Positions 39,131-45,133 of a stretch of DNA of 45,389 bases are shown piece by piece. Under the pieces are notes generated by a model. The model was given only the letters and a program-made list of their open reading frames with translations. It was not told the DNA's origin and did not search any database. The translations under genes were made by a program, and so were the position numbers. This DNA is from a virus. The stretch lies in the IMG/VR virus record IMGVR_UViG_3300020596_000039, positions 1 to 45,389 of that record; one strand, written 5' to 3'. The number at the start of each line of letters is the position of its first letter. Positions within the stretch are counted from its first letter, which is position 1.

Positions 39131-39212
39131 GAAGACGCTGGTTGTGCATAGTTCGTGCACCCTCACAACCGTTACAACCGTTACAACCGTTATAACCGCC
39201 CCACCCGTGTAA
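39114..39212 (+). CDS. Short Thr/Val-repeat peptide (leader-like)
   Basis: ATG 39114 is preceded by a perfect AAGGAGG at ideal spacing. The 32-residue peptide ends SCTLTTVTTVTTVITAPPV; nine of its residues are Thr and six Val. The repeat comes from a 9-bp tandem DNA repeat (ACAACCGTT, about 39173-39199). It sits upstream of the regulatory region of the sigma factor gene and resembles amino-acid leader peptides, though no attenuator hairpin was recognised. Confidence 0.5.
   Translation: MINLHEKTLVVHSSCTLTTVTTVTTVITAPPV
39173..39199 (+). repeat. 9-bp tandem repeat (ACAACCGTT)
   Basis: Three consecutive near-identical 9-bp units, with a fourth degenerate copy (ATAACCGCC) after them, inside the Thr/Val leader peptide. 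The unit encodes Thr-Thr-Val. Such repeats vary in copy number by slippage. Confidence 0.6.
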
Positions 39213-39222
39213 TCCCACCCAG

Positions 39223-39400
39223 TGGTCGAAAATCGCTGAAATTAAATATGACTCTATGCACCACAACGCTCCCGCACCGTGTAACCCTCTGTGTGCAAGG
39301 TATGGTCGAGTTGTGTGATTTGATTCTGGTCAAAAATCGACCATAATTAGTACAAAAATCGACCAGCGTGGCTTGATTCTGACCAAAAGCATATTATTGT
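39223..39400 (+). promoter_or_regulatory. Regulatory region of the ECF-like sigma gene
   Basis: This gap without a gene holds two tandem sigma-70-like promoters: TTGATT (39320) with 17 bases to ATAATT (39343), and TTGATT (39373) with 16 bases to TATTGT (39395). Repeats around them: TGGTC or its complement GACCA occurs six times (39223, 39303, 39327, 39339, 39361, 39381). The direct repeat CAAAAATCGACCA occurs at 39331-39343 and 39353-39365, 22 bp apart. One pair forms the inverted repeat TGGTC/GACCA. This suits a repressor or activator operator. Confidence 0.5.
39258..39287 (+). promoter_or_regulatory. Weak GTGTAACCC-type element upstream of the sigma gene
   Basis: GCACCACAA, 12 bases, GTGTAACCC. 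The first box is a poor match, the second is exact apart from one base. If real it could let the sigma factor autoregulate. Confidence 0.3.
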
Positions 39401-39472
39401 TAAGTTAGGTAATGAATCTAACGAGCCTTGCAACTTATCTCTTTCTAATCTGACTTACCATGGCGGTACCCG

Positions 39473-40192
39473 ATGGTTTCTTCGCTTGACGACAATGCGC
39501 TTTATACCCTCTATCGGGATTGTCCCCAAGGGGAGGGCCGCGAAGCGTTTGACGAACTGGCCCGCCGGCACCAGCAACGGTTGAAGAACCGCATGTGTAG
39601 GGCGCTGTATAAGATGACGACCGCTGCCGAGGACATCGTCCAAAACGTCTTCATGTCGCTGATGCAGCAGGCCCATAAGTTTGACCCCGCCCGGCACGAC
39701 GTTGTAGGATGGATGAACTGGCTCGCCGATAACCGCGCCCGCAATGAGAAGCGTGACCGCTTCCGTCGGCCCGCCACCGAAACGGACTTCTTTTGCCCTG
39801 GACAAACCGCCACCAATAGCCACCCAATGCGTACTGATGAAATGGGGATTGAGGGTGGCAACCACGGTGATAGCCTGGAAGTAACGCTTCTGACTCGCGA
39901 GCAGAGCCCCGAATTTGGTGCCAACCGCGAAGAGTTGATTGATGCGTTCTGGACCTATGTCGACACCTTGGAGCCCAAGTTCCGCGATACCCTGGTTCTA
40001 TTGCTCGTCGATGGGCTGTCGCCGAGGGAACTGGTCAAAGCACTCGGAATCGACCGTAGCACGGTGCTTCGACGGCTGAAGATGCTGCTCCCGAAGCTCC
40101 GGGCCGCCGTCGGCGACGAGGTCATCGACGCGCGGCGACGCCTGGAACGCCGTGCCACGAAGCGGGCGGTGCGTATCCCCTACTGTGCCTAG
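39473..40192 (+). CDS. ECF-like RNA polymerase sigma factor
   Basis: A 239-residue protein with sigma region 2 near residues 20-100 (AAEDIVQNVFMSLMQQAHKF, GWMNWLADNRARNEKRDRFR) and region 4 near 180-225 (FRDTLVLLLVDGLSPRELVK, ALGIDRSTVLRRLKMLLPKL), joined by a flexible linker with no region 3, which is the ECF layout. The C-terminal ~25 residues are highly basic. It probably directs host RNA polymerase to phage promoters, perhaps the GTGTCACCC family. It is preceded by 260 bases of repeat-rich control DNA. No anti-sigma gene is recognised next to it. Confidence 0.75.
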   Translation: MVSSLDDNALYTLYRDCPQGEGREAFDELARRHQQRLKNRMCRALYKMTTAAEDIVQNVFMSLMQQAHKFDPARHDVVGWMNWLADNRARNEKRDRFRRPATETDFFCPGQTATNSHPMRTDEMGIEGGNHGDSLEVTLLTREQSPEFGANREELIDAFWTYVDTLEPKFRDTLVLLLVDGLSPRELVKALGIDRSTVLRRLKMLLPKLRAAVGDEVIDARRRLERRATKRAVRIPYCA

Positions 40193-40218
40193 TAATCCCA
40201 CAACTCTGAGAACTCCAC

Positions 40219-40500
40219 ATGCGTAAAACTCTCCTCATCACCCTCGCCTTGTTCGTCTCTTCTCCGGCCCTCGCCGCCGTCACCCCCATGAGGCAAGTCG
40301 CCCCGCGACCGAACTGCTTCCGTGGCTCGCAGGCGGTGATCTTCTACGGCGGGTCGAGATATCGCCAACGGGACATCGTCTACTACCAGCCGTCCTACTC
40401 CCCGCCTCGCTACTACGGCAACGGCAATTCGGGCAACAACTCGGCCTACAACCCGAACCCCGAACAGCCCGTCGAGATCATCAACCCGTTCGTGAAGTAA
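40219..40500 (+). CDS. Small secreted Tyr/Pro-rich protein
   Basis: The 93-residue protein has a signal peptide (MRKTLLITLALFVSSPALAA) and a mature part rich in Tyr, Pro, Asn and Arg (YGGSRYRQRDIVYYQPSY). No catalytic motif. It follows the ECF sigma gene by 26 bases and is the third exported protein of the window. A surface or periplasmic role is inferred. It ends before a terminator. Confidence 0.55.
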   Translation: MRKTLLITLALFVSSPALAAVTPMRQVAPRPNCFRGSQAVIFYGGSRYRQRDIVYYQPSYSPPRYYGNGNSGNNSAYNPNPEQPVEIINPFVK

Positions 40501-40532
40501 CGGGCCACTCTCCACCACCATAATTGGACCTC

Positions 40533-40566
40533 AAGACCCAAGGATTTCCTTGGGGTCTTTTCTTTT
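40533..40566 (+). terminator. Intrinsic terminator
   Basis: Stem AAGACCCAAGGA/TCCTTGGGGTCTT (40533-40544 with 40547-40559, one bulged G) followed by TTCTTTTG. Confidence 0.75.
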
Positions 40567-40570
40567 GTGT

Positions 40571-40600
40571 GCCGCAAACACGATCGTCGTCGTGTCACCC
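40571..40600 (+). promoter_or_regulatory. GTGTCACCC-type promoter before the amber ORF and ClpP-like gene
   Basis: GCCGCAAAC, 12 bases, GTGTCACCC. The first box is identical to the copy at 18188. The predicted +1 is the A of ATG 40605. Confidence 0.6.
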
Positions 40601-40604
40601 TAGT

Positions 40605-40727
40605 ATGCAATAGAAACCTACCAAACCGGCCCCGCTTACTCTCGCCGAGCAGAAGGCGTTCTTCCACGGGACTTTGTCCCGGAAGAATCAACCGGAGTTC
40701 CGAGGCTTCACCTTCGAGAGCAAGTAA
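40605..40727 (+). pseudogene. Leaderless small ORF interrupted by an amber codon at position 3
   Basis: ATG CAA TAG, then 37 sense codons (starting KPTKPAPLTLAEQKAFFHGT) to TAA 40725-40727. The frame after the TAG reads like real protein, ends in a TAATG overlap with the ClpP-like gene, and the ATG is at the conserved leaderless offset from the promoter. So a single base change (TAG in place of GAG, CAG or AAG), amber read-through, or a sequencing error would give a 40-residue protein. Confidence 0.5.
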
Positions 40728-41299
40728 TGCCGTTCGACAAAGAACATCTTGATTCGTACTTCGATCGCGGTATTGACCTTCAGAATCGGCGTCTCTTCGT
40801 TGGGGACATCGACGACACCACGGTGACGAACATCGTGAAGGGTCTGTACCTGATGGAAACGGACAATCCGAAGTCGCCCTGCGAAATGTTCATTTCGTCG
40901 AACGGCGGCGAAGTCTGCGAAGCGATCGCGCTCTACGACATCATCCAGACGGTGAAGTGCCCTGTCCACACGTTCGCGTATGGGAAGTGCATATCCGCCG
41001 CCCCGCTGCTTCTCGCTGCTGGCCAGAAGGGCGAACGCTGGGTGAGCCCGCACGCTATCTTCATGTACCACGAGGCCTCCACTGGAGTCGAGGGGGGTAA
41101 GCTGCGTGACGCCGTTGTCGCCCTAAAGCACGAACAGAACATGGATGACCTTTGGATCACGCTTATGGCCGATCATACGACGAAGCCTGTGAGCTTCTGG
41201 AAGCGACTCAACGCGAAGCCCGACTATTACTTCACCGCTGATGACGCGATCGAGTGGGGCATCGCCGACTCGATCTGGGTGGAGAAGGACCACGGCTAA
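40727..41299 (+). CDS. ClpP-like serine protease
   Basis: A 190-residue ClpP-fold protein. Conserved parts: FISSNGGEVCEAIALYDII (the oxyanion G-G region), YGKCISAAPLLLAAG with Ser90 as the likely nucleophile, and IFMYHEASTGVEGG with His115. The Ser-to-His spacing of 25 equals that of E. coli ClpP (Ser97/His122). No ClpX/ClpA partner is in the window, so it may work alone, as phage prohead-type ClpP proteins do, or with a host ATPase. It is coupled to its neighbours by TAATG overlaps on both sides. Confidence 0.8.
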   Translation: MPFDKEHLDSYFDRGIDLQNRRLFVGDIDDTTVTNIVKGLYLMETDNPKSPCEMFISSNGGEVCEAIALYDIIQTVKCPVHTFAYGKCISAAPLLLAAGQKGERWVSPHAIFMYHEASTGVEGGKLRDAVVALKHEQNMDDLWITLMADHTTKPVSFWKRLNAKPDYYFTADDAIEWGIADSIWVEKDHG

Positions 41300-41499
41300 T
41301 GAGCATTGCAAGAAACACCGGCCCTGTGAAACGGGTCAAGGTCCGAGCCGAAGTCGAGTTGTCGGAGCACAGCGAGACGATCTGGCTGCATGTCAAAACG
41401 GCGAGTGGTAGCCGCGCCGCGATCAACCTGGGCGCGAGCCCGATCCGCCACAAGTTCCTCACGGAATGGGCGGAAGAACAACTGAAGAATGCACAATGA
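41299..41499 (+). CDS. Small hypothetical protein
   Basis: ATG 41299 (MSIARNTGPVKRVKV) overlaps the ClpP-like stop (TAATG). The 66-residue product is basic and beta-like. Its stop overlaps the DsbD-like start (ATGA), so the three genes are probably co-translated. No family recognised. Confidence 0.55.
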   Translation: MSIARNTGPVKRVKVRAEVELSEHSETIWLHVKTASGSRAAINLGASPIRHKFLTEWAEEQLKNAQ

Positions 41500-42479
41500 A
41501 TCTACTTCTCGCTTACCTCGGCGGCCTACTGCTGAACCTGATGCCCTGTATTCTCCCGACGCTCGCCCTCAAGGCGATGTCGAAGGACCGGGACTGGTTC
41601 GCCGCCGGCATGCTGACCGTCTTCGCCGCCCTCGGCGGGCTCGCTGCGATCCTCGGCCTCGGCTGGGGCCAGCACATGCAGTCGCAGCCGTTCATCGTCG
41701 GGCTCACTGCCGTGACGTTCATCTGCGGGCTCGCGTACCTGGGAGCCTGGGAAGTCCCGGCCCTGGGATTCCGCCATCGTTCGAGCGCCTTCAGCCAGGG
41801 CGTCCTGGCGACCCTCGTTGGCACGGGCTGCTCCGGCCCATTCCTCGCCCCGGTGTTCGCCTCGACCCTCACGCAGTCCCCCTGGTCGACGTTCGCGATC
41901 TTTATGTCCGTGGGCCTGGGGATGACGACGCCCTACCTGCTGCCGATCCCGCTCCCCAAGCCGGGCGCGTGGATGGACACCGTGAAGCGAGTCGCCGGCT
42001 TCGGCATGATCGCGACCGCGCTCTGGCTGCTGACCGGCGTCTCGAACGCCTGGCTCTTCCCCACGCTGATCCTTCTGCTGCTGCTCGCCTTCGCGTGCTG
42101 CTTCCCGCGTGTGTGGTGGGTGGCGATCCTCGCTATCGCCCCCTTCTTCATGGAGCCGTCGGCCACGAAGTGGCAGGACTATGACCCCGCCGTCTTGCAG
42201 TCGGGCCAGGTGGTGTTGGTGCAGTTCAGCGCCCCGCTGTGCCTCACCTGCGACATGAACAAAGCGATCCTCAACACGCTGGACCTTACCGGCGTGACCC
42301 CCGTGTACGCCGACGTGGCGAACAACCCGGCCGCTGCCGAACTTCTGACGAAGCTTGGCTACGACTCGGTCCCCGTTCTGGCGATCTTCGCTCCCGGCCG
42401 GGAGCCCGTCGTTATGCCTGATCTGATTACGGCGACCGCTGTGGTCGCCGCCCTCCAAAACCTGGGAGTATCCCAATGA
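41496..42479 (+). CDS. DsbD-like membrane thiol-disulphide transporter with thioredoxin domain
   Basis: A 327-residue protein started at ATG 41496 (MNLLLAYLGG). The N-terminal two thirds have about eight transmembrane helices with the DsbD signature LGGLLLNLMPCILPTLALK (Cys near residue 18) and the second conserved site TGCSGPFLAP; these two cysteines carry electrons across the membrane. The C-terminal ~85 residues are thioredoxin-like, VQFSAPLCLTCDMN (C-x2-C near residue 249). The periplasmic alpha domain of full DsbD is absent. It would feed reductant to the periplasm, perhaps keeping thiols of phage or host exported proteins reduced. A phage copy is unusual. Confidence 0.8.
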   Translation: MNLLLAYLGGLLLNLMPCILPTLALKAMSKDRDWFAAGMLTVFAALGGLAAILGLGWGQHMQSQPFIVGLTAVTFICGLAYLGAWEVPALGFRHRSSAFSQGVLATLVGTGCSGPFLAPVFASTLTQSPWSTFAIFMSVGLGMTTPYLLPIPLPKPGAWMDTVKRVAGFGMIATALWLLTGVSNAWLFPTLILLLLLAFACCFPRVWWVAILAIAPFFMEPSATKWQDYDPAVLQSGQVVLVQFSAPLCLTCDMNKAILNTLDLTGVTPVYADVANNPAAAELLTKLGYDSVPVLAIFAPGREPVVMPDLITATAVVAALQNLGVSQ

Positions 42480-43204
42480 GTGTTTACACCGATCTGGTGG
42501 CCAGCGTCGTCACGATTGACGCCGTTCCGCCTGCCGTTGGTTTCCAACGTGCAGTGGCTAAAGACTTGGAGGCGGCTCGTAGCCGCCTCAGCATCGACTA
42601 CCCCTCCGGCTATACCGCCCGCGACGAAGTCGTCTCGATTGCCGAGAACGCGCTGATCGACGGCGGCGACTTCGCGATTACGGTCGTGATGCCGAACGGC
42701 GAGACGTTTGAGACGGCGGGTATCGCCTTCAACGGTAACGCTGCGGCTATCCAAAGCGCGATTGATACGGCGGGCGACGGTGTCGTCACCGGCTATACGG
42801 CTGGTGACATTGTTGCGAGCGGCGGGCCGATTAATGCGGCCGCTGTGGTGTTGACGTTCAGCGGTGATAGCGTTGCATCGAAGAACGTGGCCGTGACCGT
42901 CACGGATGAAGCCCTCACCGATGGGGGTGTGGGTGTAGCGACTCCGGTTGTGACGGTTACGACGGATGGGCAGTCGGCCCGCACGGCCTTGGCCGCGCTG
43001 ACCGTCCTTGGCGTCATCAGCGGTTTGCCTGTGCAAGGTACGTCTACGGGGATTACGGCGGGCTCGACCCCGGCCACGAACCCGTATTACCCGACGCAGG
43101 AACTCATTCGTCGCTTGGCGAACGAGGCGGCCATCACCGAGGGCGTCTCGACGCTTGAGGCGGCCATCCTTACGGCCGCGCGGCTCAGCCTCAACGGCCG
43201 CTAA
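42476..43204 (+). CDS. Probable virion protein with beta-sandwich domain
   Basis: A 242-residue protein. Residues about 55-170 match the pattern of a beta-sandwich repeat known from phage structural and decoration proteins: ETAGIAFNGNAAAIQSAIDT, then VVTGYTAGDIVASGGPINAA and VVLTFSGDSVASKNVAV, VTVTTDGQSAR. The flanks are helical. No enzymatic residues. It overlaps the DsbD-like gene by four bases, an odd place for a virion gene. A terminator follows. Confidence 0.5.
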   Translation: MSVYTDLVASVVTIDAVPPAVGFQRAVAKDLEAARSRLSIDYPSGYTARDEVVSIAENALIDGGDFAITVVMPNGETFETAGIAFNGNAAAIQSAIDTAGDGVVTGYTAGDIVASGGPINAAAVVLTFSGDSVASKNVAVTVTDEALTDGGVGVATPVVTVTTDGQSARTALAALTVLGVISGLPVQGTSTGITAGSTPATNPYYPTQELIRRLANEAAITEGVSTLEAAILTAARLSLNGR

Positions 43205-43212
43205 CCCTAACG

Positions 43213-43243
43213 AACCCGGCCGTAGGCAACTGCGGCCGGGTTT
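43213..43243 (+). terminator. Intrinsic terminator
   Basis: A perfect 10-bp stem AACCCGGCCG/CGGCCGGGTT (43213-43222 with 43233-43242), ten-base loop, short T tail (TTT, the first two paired). Confidence 0.6.
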
Positions 43244-43249
43244 AAGCGG

Positions 43250-43612
43250 GTGCGTCAGCCAAGCATCGAGAAGATCGACAACGAACTAATCGCTGGAAAC
43301 GCTTTAATCGTTCAAACCCTGAAGCACAAACGAGACGGTGGGCATGCTTATCTGATTATTGGACGCACCAAACACTATCTGACGTGTGTAAACCTGTTTA
43401 GGGAGGAAACGGTCAACCGCGTCACCCCTCTTCAGCTTGGCAAGAACCCATCTTTTATCCACCGAAGGCCGCATGAAGTCCTCAATCACCGTAATGGGTC
43501 CGCTACCAAAGCAGGCCGAGATCATCAAGAAGAAGTGCCAGACGAAGAACGTCCGGTTGAAGTTCGCCAAGCAGGGAGTTCCATGCTCCGGCGACATCAT
43601 CATCTGGACTGA
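43250..43612 (+). CDS. Hypothetical protein (GTG start)
   Basis: A 120-codon frame opening at GTG. The first ~75 residues (ELIAGNALIVQTLKHKRDG, HAYLIIGRTKHYLTCVNL) look protein-like; the last 45 overlap the next gene in another frame and are His/Arg/Glu-rich, so the true end may be earlier in a related phage. No family recognised. Confidence 0.4.
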   Translation: MRQPSIEKIDNELIAGNALIVQTLKHKRDGGHAYLIIGRTKHYLTCVNLFREETVNRVTPLQLGKNPSFIHRRPHEVLNHRNGSATKAGRDHQEEVPDEERPVEVRQAGSSMLRRHHHLD

Positions 43613-43730
43613 CTTCGTCAGTCACTCGATCCAGCAGATCGCCGTCAAGACGGTCGGCAGGGATCATGTGCGACCCTACCACGGTGGCCTCGGCGGCCTA
43701 ATCACCTTGATTCAAGGCATGGCAGCGTGA
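43473..43730 (+). CDS. Hypothetical protein
   Basis: The 85-residue product begins MKSSITVMGPLPKQAEIIKK and contains a beta-like core with a Cys (KQGVPCSGDIIIWTDF) and a Gly/His loop (RPYHGGLGGLITL). Coding-like composition. No family recognised. Its stop overlaps a 13-codon frame (43727-43768) that in turn overlaps the next ATG. Confidence 0.55.
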   Translation: MKSSITVMGPLPKQAEIIKKKCQTKNVRLKFAKQGVPCSGDIIIWTDFVSHSIQQIAVKTVGRDHVRPYHGGLGGLITLIQGMAA

Positions 43731-43767
43731 ACCACGAACAGTACTGGTATCACTTTAGGGATTACTG

Positions 43768-43950
43768 ATGAAGAAGTCTTGTGTTGTTACAAAGAAGGTG
43801 CTGGACCGTCCGCTGTACTGGACGGGGACCGAGTGGCACCCCGACAAAGAACGAGCCAAGAAGTACGAAGGCGAGATTGAAGCCTGGCTCGCGTTGACTG
43901 ATCTACTTTTTAGCGAAGGCTACAACACGGAGCGATATGAAAACAACTGA
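43768..43950 (+). CDS. Hypothetical small protein
   Basis: A 60-residue, charged, helical protein (MKKSCVVTKKVLDRPLYWTG, YEGEIEAWLALTDLLFSEGY). No family recognised. Both ends overlap neighbouring frames, as expected of a dense phage operon. Confidence 0.5.
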   Translation: MKKSCVVTKKVLDRPLYWTGTEWHPDKERAKKYEGEIEAWLALTDLLFSEGYNTERYENN

Positions 43951-44062
43951 GTTCTGGATCGGCCTCGTCAGCGGTGTCTGCATTGGCACCGGCCTCACCG
44001 CTGTTGGCATGTTCTTCGTGTTCAACACCTTCCTCCATACCTTCCTCACGTTGCTCGGATGA
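43937..44062 (+). CDS. 41-residue membrane peptide
   Basis: ATG 43937 to TGA 44060-44062. Residues 6-41 are hydrophobic (FWIGLVSGVCIGTGLTAVGM, then FFVFNTFLHTFL), one or two transmembrane helices. The stop overlaps ATG 44059 (ATGA). Function unknown; a small holin-like or modulator peptide is possible. Confidence 0.5.
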   Translation: MKTTEFWIGLVSGVCIGTGLTAVGMFFVFNTFLHTFLTLLG

Positions 44063-44394
44063 TCGCTGGGCTGACTACTCGCGAGCTGTTTATGACCCCT
44101 TTACTCTCGGACTCGCCTGAAACGCTGCGTGCGATTGACAGCGAGATCGAATACATCAACACGCTCGACCACCAACCGCTCAGCGTGCCGGGCCAGCTCG
44201 TCACTCTGCGTGCCTTGCTGCAAGAAGCCGAGCAGGCGTGGTACGTCAACGCCGGCGACCACCACACCCTCGGCATCATGCGGAAGCTCGCGGCGACGGC
44301 GTCGGCCGCGATGATCCAGTTCGGCTCCCCTCGGCGGCACGTCGCGCCTGCGCCGCTGAAGATTTACCATGCCAGCCCTACCCTAACGAACTAA
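44059..44394 (+). CDS. Helical hypothetical protein, paralog A
   Basis: A 111-residue protein, clearly related to the next gene: PLLSDSPETLRAIDSEIEYI aligns with ALLSESPSIVAALDYELAYL, and later AEQAWYVNAGDHHTLGIMRK aligns with ASAAWYGTADSTEALDIIRK. All-helical prediction. Function unknown; the pair arose by tandem duplication. Confidence 0.6.
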   Translation: MIAGLTTRELFMTPLLSDSPETLRAIDSEIEYINTLDHQPLSVPGQLVTLRALLQEAEQAWYVNAGDHHTLGIMRKLAATASAAMIQFGSPRRHVAPAPLKIYHASPTLTN

Positions 44395-44401
44395 AAGAAC
44401 C

Positions 44402-44866
44402 ATGACTGCTCTCCTCTCTGAATCGCCTTCCATCGTCGCCGCCCTCGATTATGAGTTGGCGTACCTCGACGCCCTCCCCCGCCGCATGGAGCCCGACACT
44501 ATCGCCGGCCAATTCATGTCGGTCCATGCGTTGTTGGTGCAGGCTTCGGCGGCTTGGTACGGAACTGCCGACAGCACTGAGGCCCTGGACATCATCCGTA
44601 AGATCGCGGGCACGGCCCTGCGTGCGTTGATCATCCACGGTTGCCCTGAACGGCAGGTGCCGCTGACGGCTGCTGAGTTGATCCTGATTATACGGGATCG
44701 CCTCGGCACCGCCGAGGAACAAGAGAAGACGACGGCTGACCTCAAGGACTACCGCGAGCAGCGGGCATTGGACGATGCTCTGCAAGCCATGCAGATCGCC
44801 GGCCTCGCCGTGGATCGCGGGGCACTTTCGAAGCTCGTGGGCATTAATACGAAGGAGATCAAATGA
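44402..44866 (+). CDS. Helical hypothetical protein, paralog B
   Basis: A 154-residue protein sharing the first ~85 residues with paralog A, with an extra C-terminal helical extension (TAEEQEKTTADLKDYREQRA) that looks coiled-coil. It follows paralog A by seven bases and overlaps the next gene. Function unknown. Confidence 0.6.
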   Translation: MTALLSESPSIVAALDYELAYLDALPRRMEPDTIAGQFMSVHALLVQASAAWYGTADSTEALDIIRKIAGTALRALIIHGCPERQVPLTAAELILIIRDRLGTAEEQEKTTADLKDYREQRALDDALQAMQIAGLAVDRGALSKLVGINTKEIK

Positions 44867-45093
44867 TGAAACAGTACGCGATTCTCTATAAACGAGCCGG
44901 TTCCGAGAAGTGGGCTCGCCTCACCCCGAACGTGGACATGAACCTCTATGACAAGCCCGAAGTGACGGCGGCCGTTGACCACCTGCGTCAGAACCCCGCG
45001 AGCGAGGGCGTGTCGGTGCGAATCGGCAACGAGCAGTTCAACGTCATGGCGTTTGACCAAGAAGCTGAGGCCCCTCGCGCTTTTATTTTATAG
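44863..45093 (+). CDS. Hypothetical small protein
   Basis: A 76-residue protein (MMKQYAILYKRAGSEKWARL..., VRIGNEQFNVMAFDQEA) with an alternating beta-helix pattern. The AAGGAG site lies in the end of paralog B and the start overlaps its stop. No family recognised. Confidence 0.55.
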   Translation: MMKQYAILYKRAGSEKWARLTPNVDMNLYDKPEVTAAVDHLRQNPASEGVSVRIGNEQFNVMAFDQEAEAPRAFIL

Positions 45094-45098
45094 GTGAC

Positions 45099-45127
45099 TT
45101 GACTACCTAGCTTTTGTGTGGTAAGGT
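45099..45127 (+). promoter_or_regulatory. Sigma-70-type promoter with leaderless start
   Basis: TTGACT (45099), 17 bases, TAAGGT (45122-45127). The ATG at 45134 follows six bases later, the position expected for +1. It shares TAGCTTTT and GGTA..GTT with the promoter at 26460. Confidence 0.6.
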
Positions 45128-45133
45128 TTAAGT

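Noticed and set aside
16437-40600. GTGTCACCC sites as parS-like centromere sites for the ParB proteins
   Set aside because: The element is not palindromic (one copy lies in a palindrome by itself), has fixed orientation relative to the downstream gene and fixed spacing to the second box, which suits promoters better.
40611-40613. Genome-wide reassignment of TAG
   Set aside because: TAG terminates several confident genes here (for example at 11149-11151 and 11975-11977), with no in-frame TAG elsewhere in long genes.
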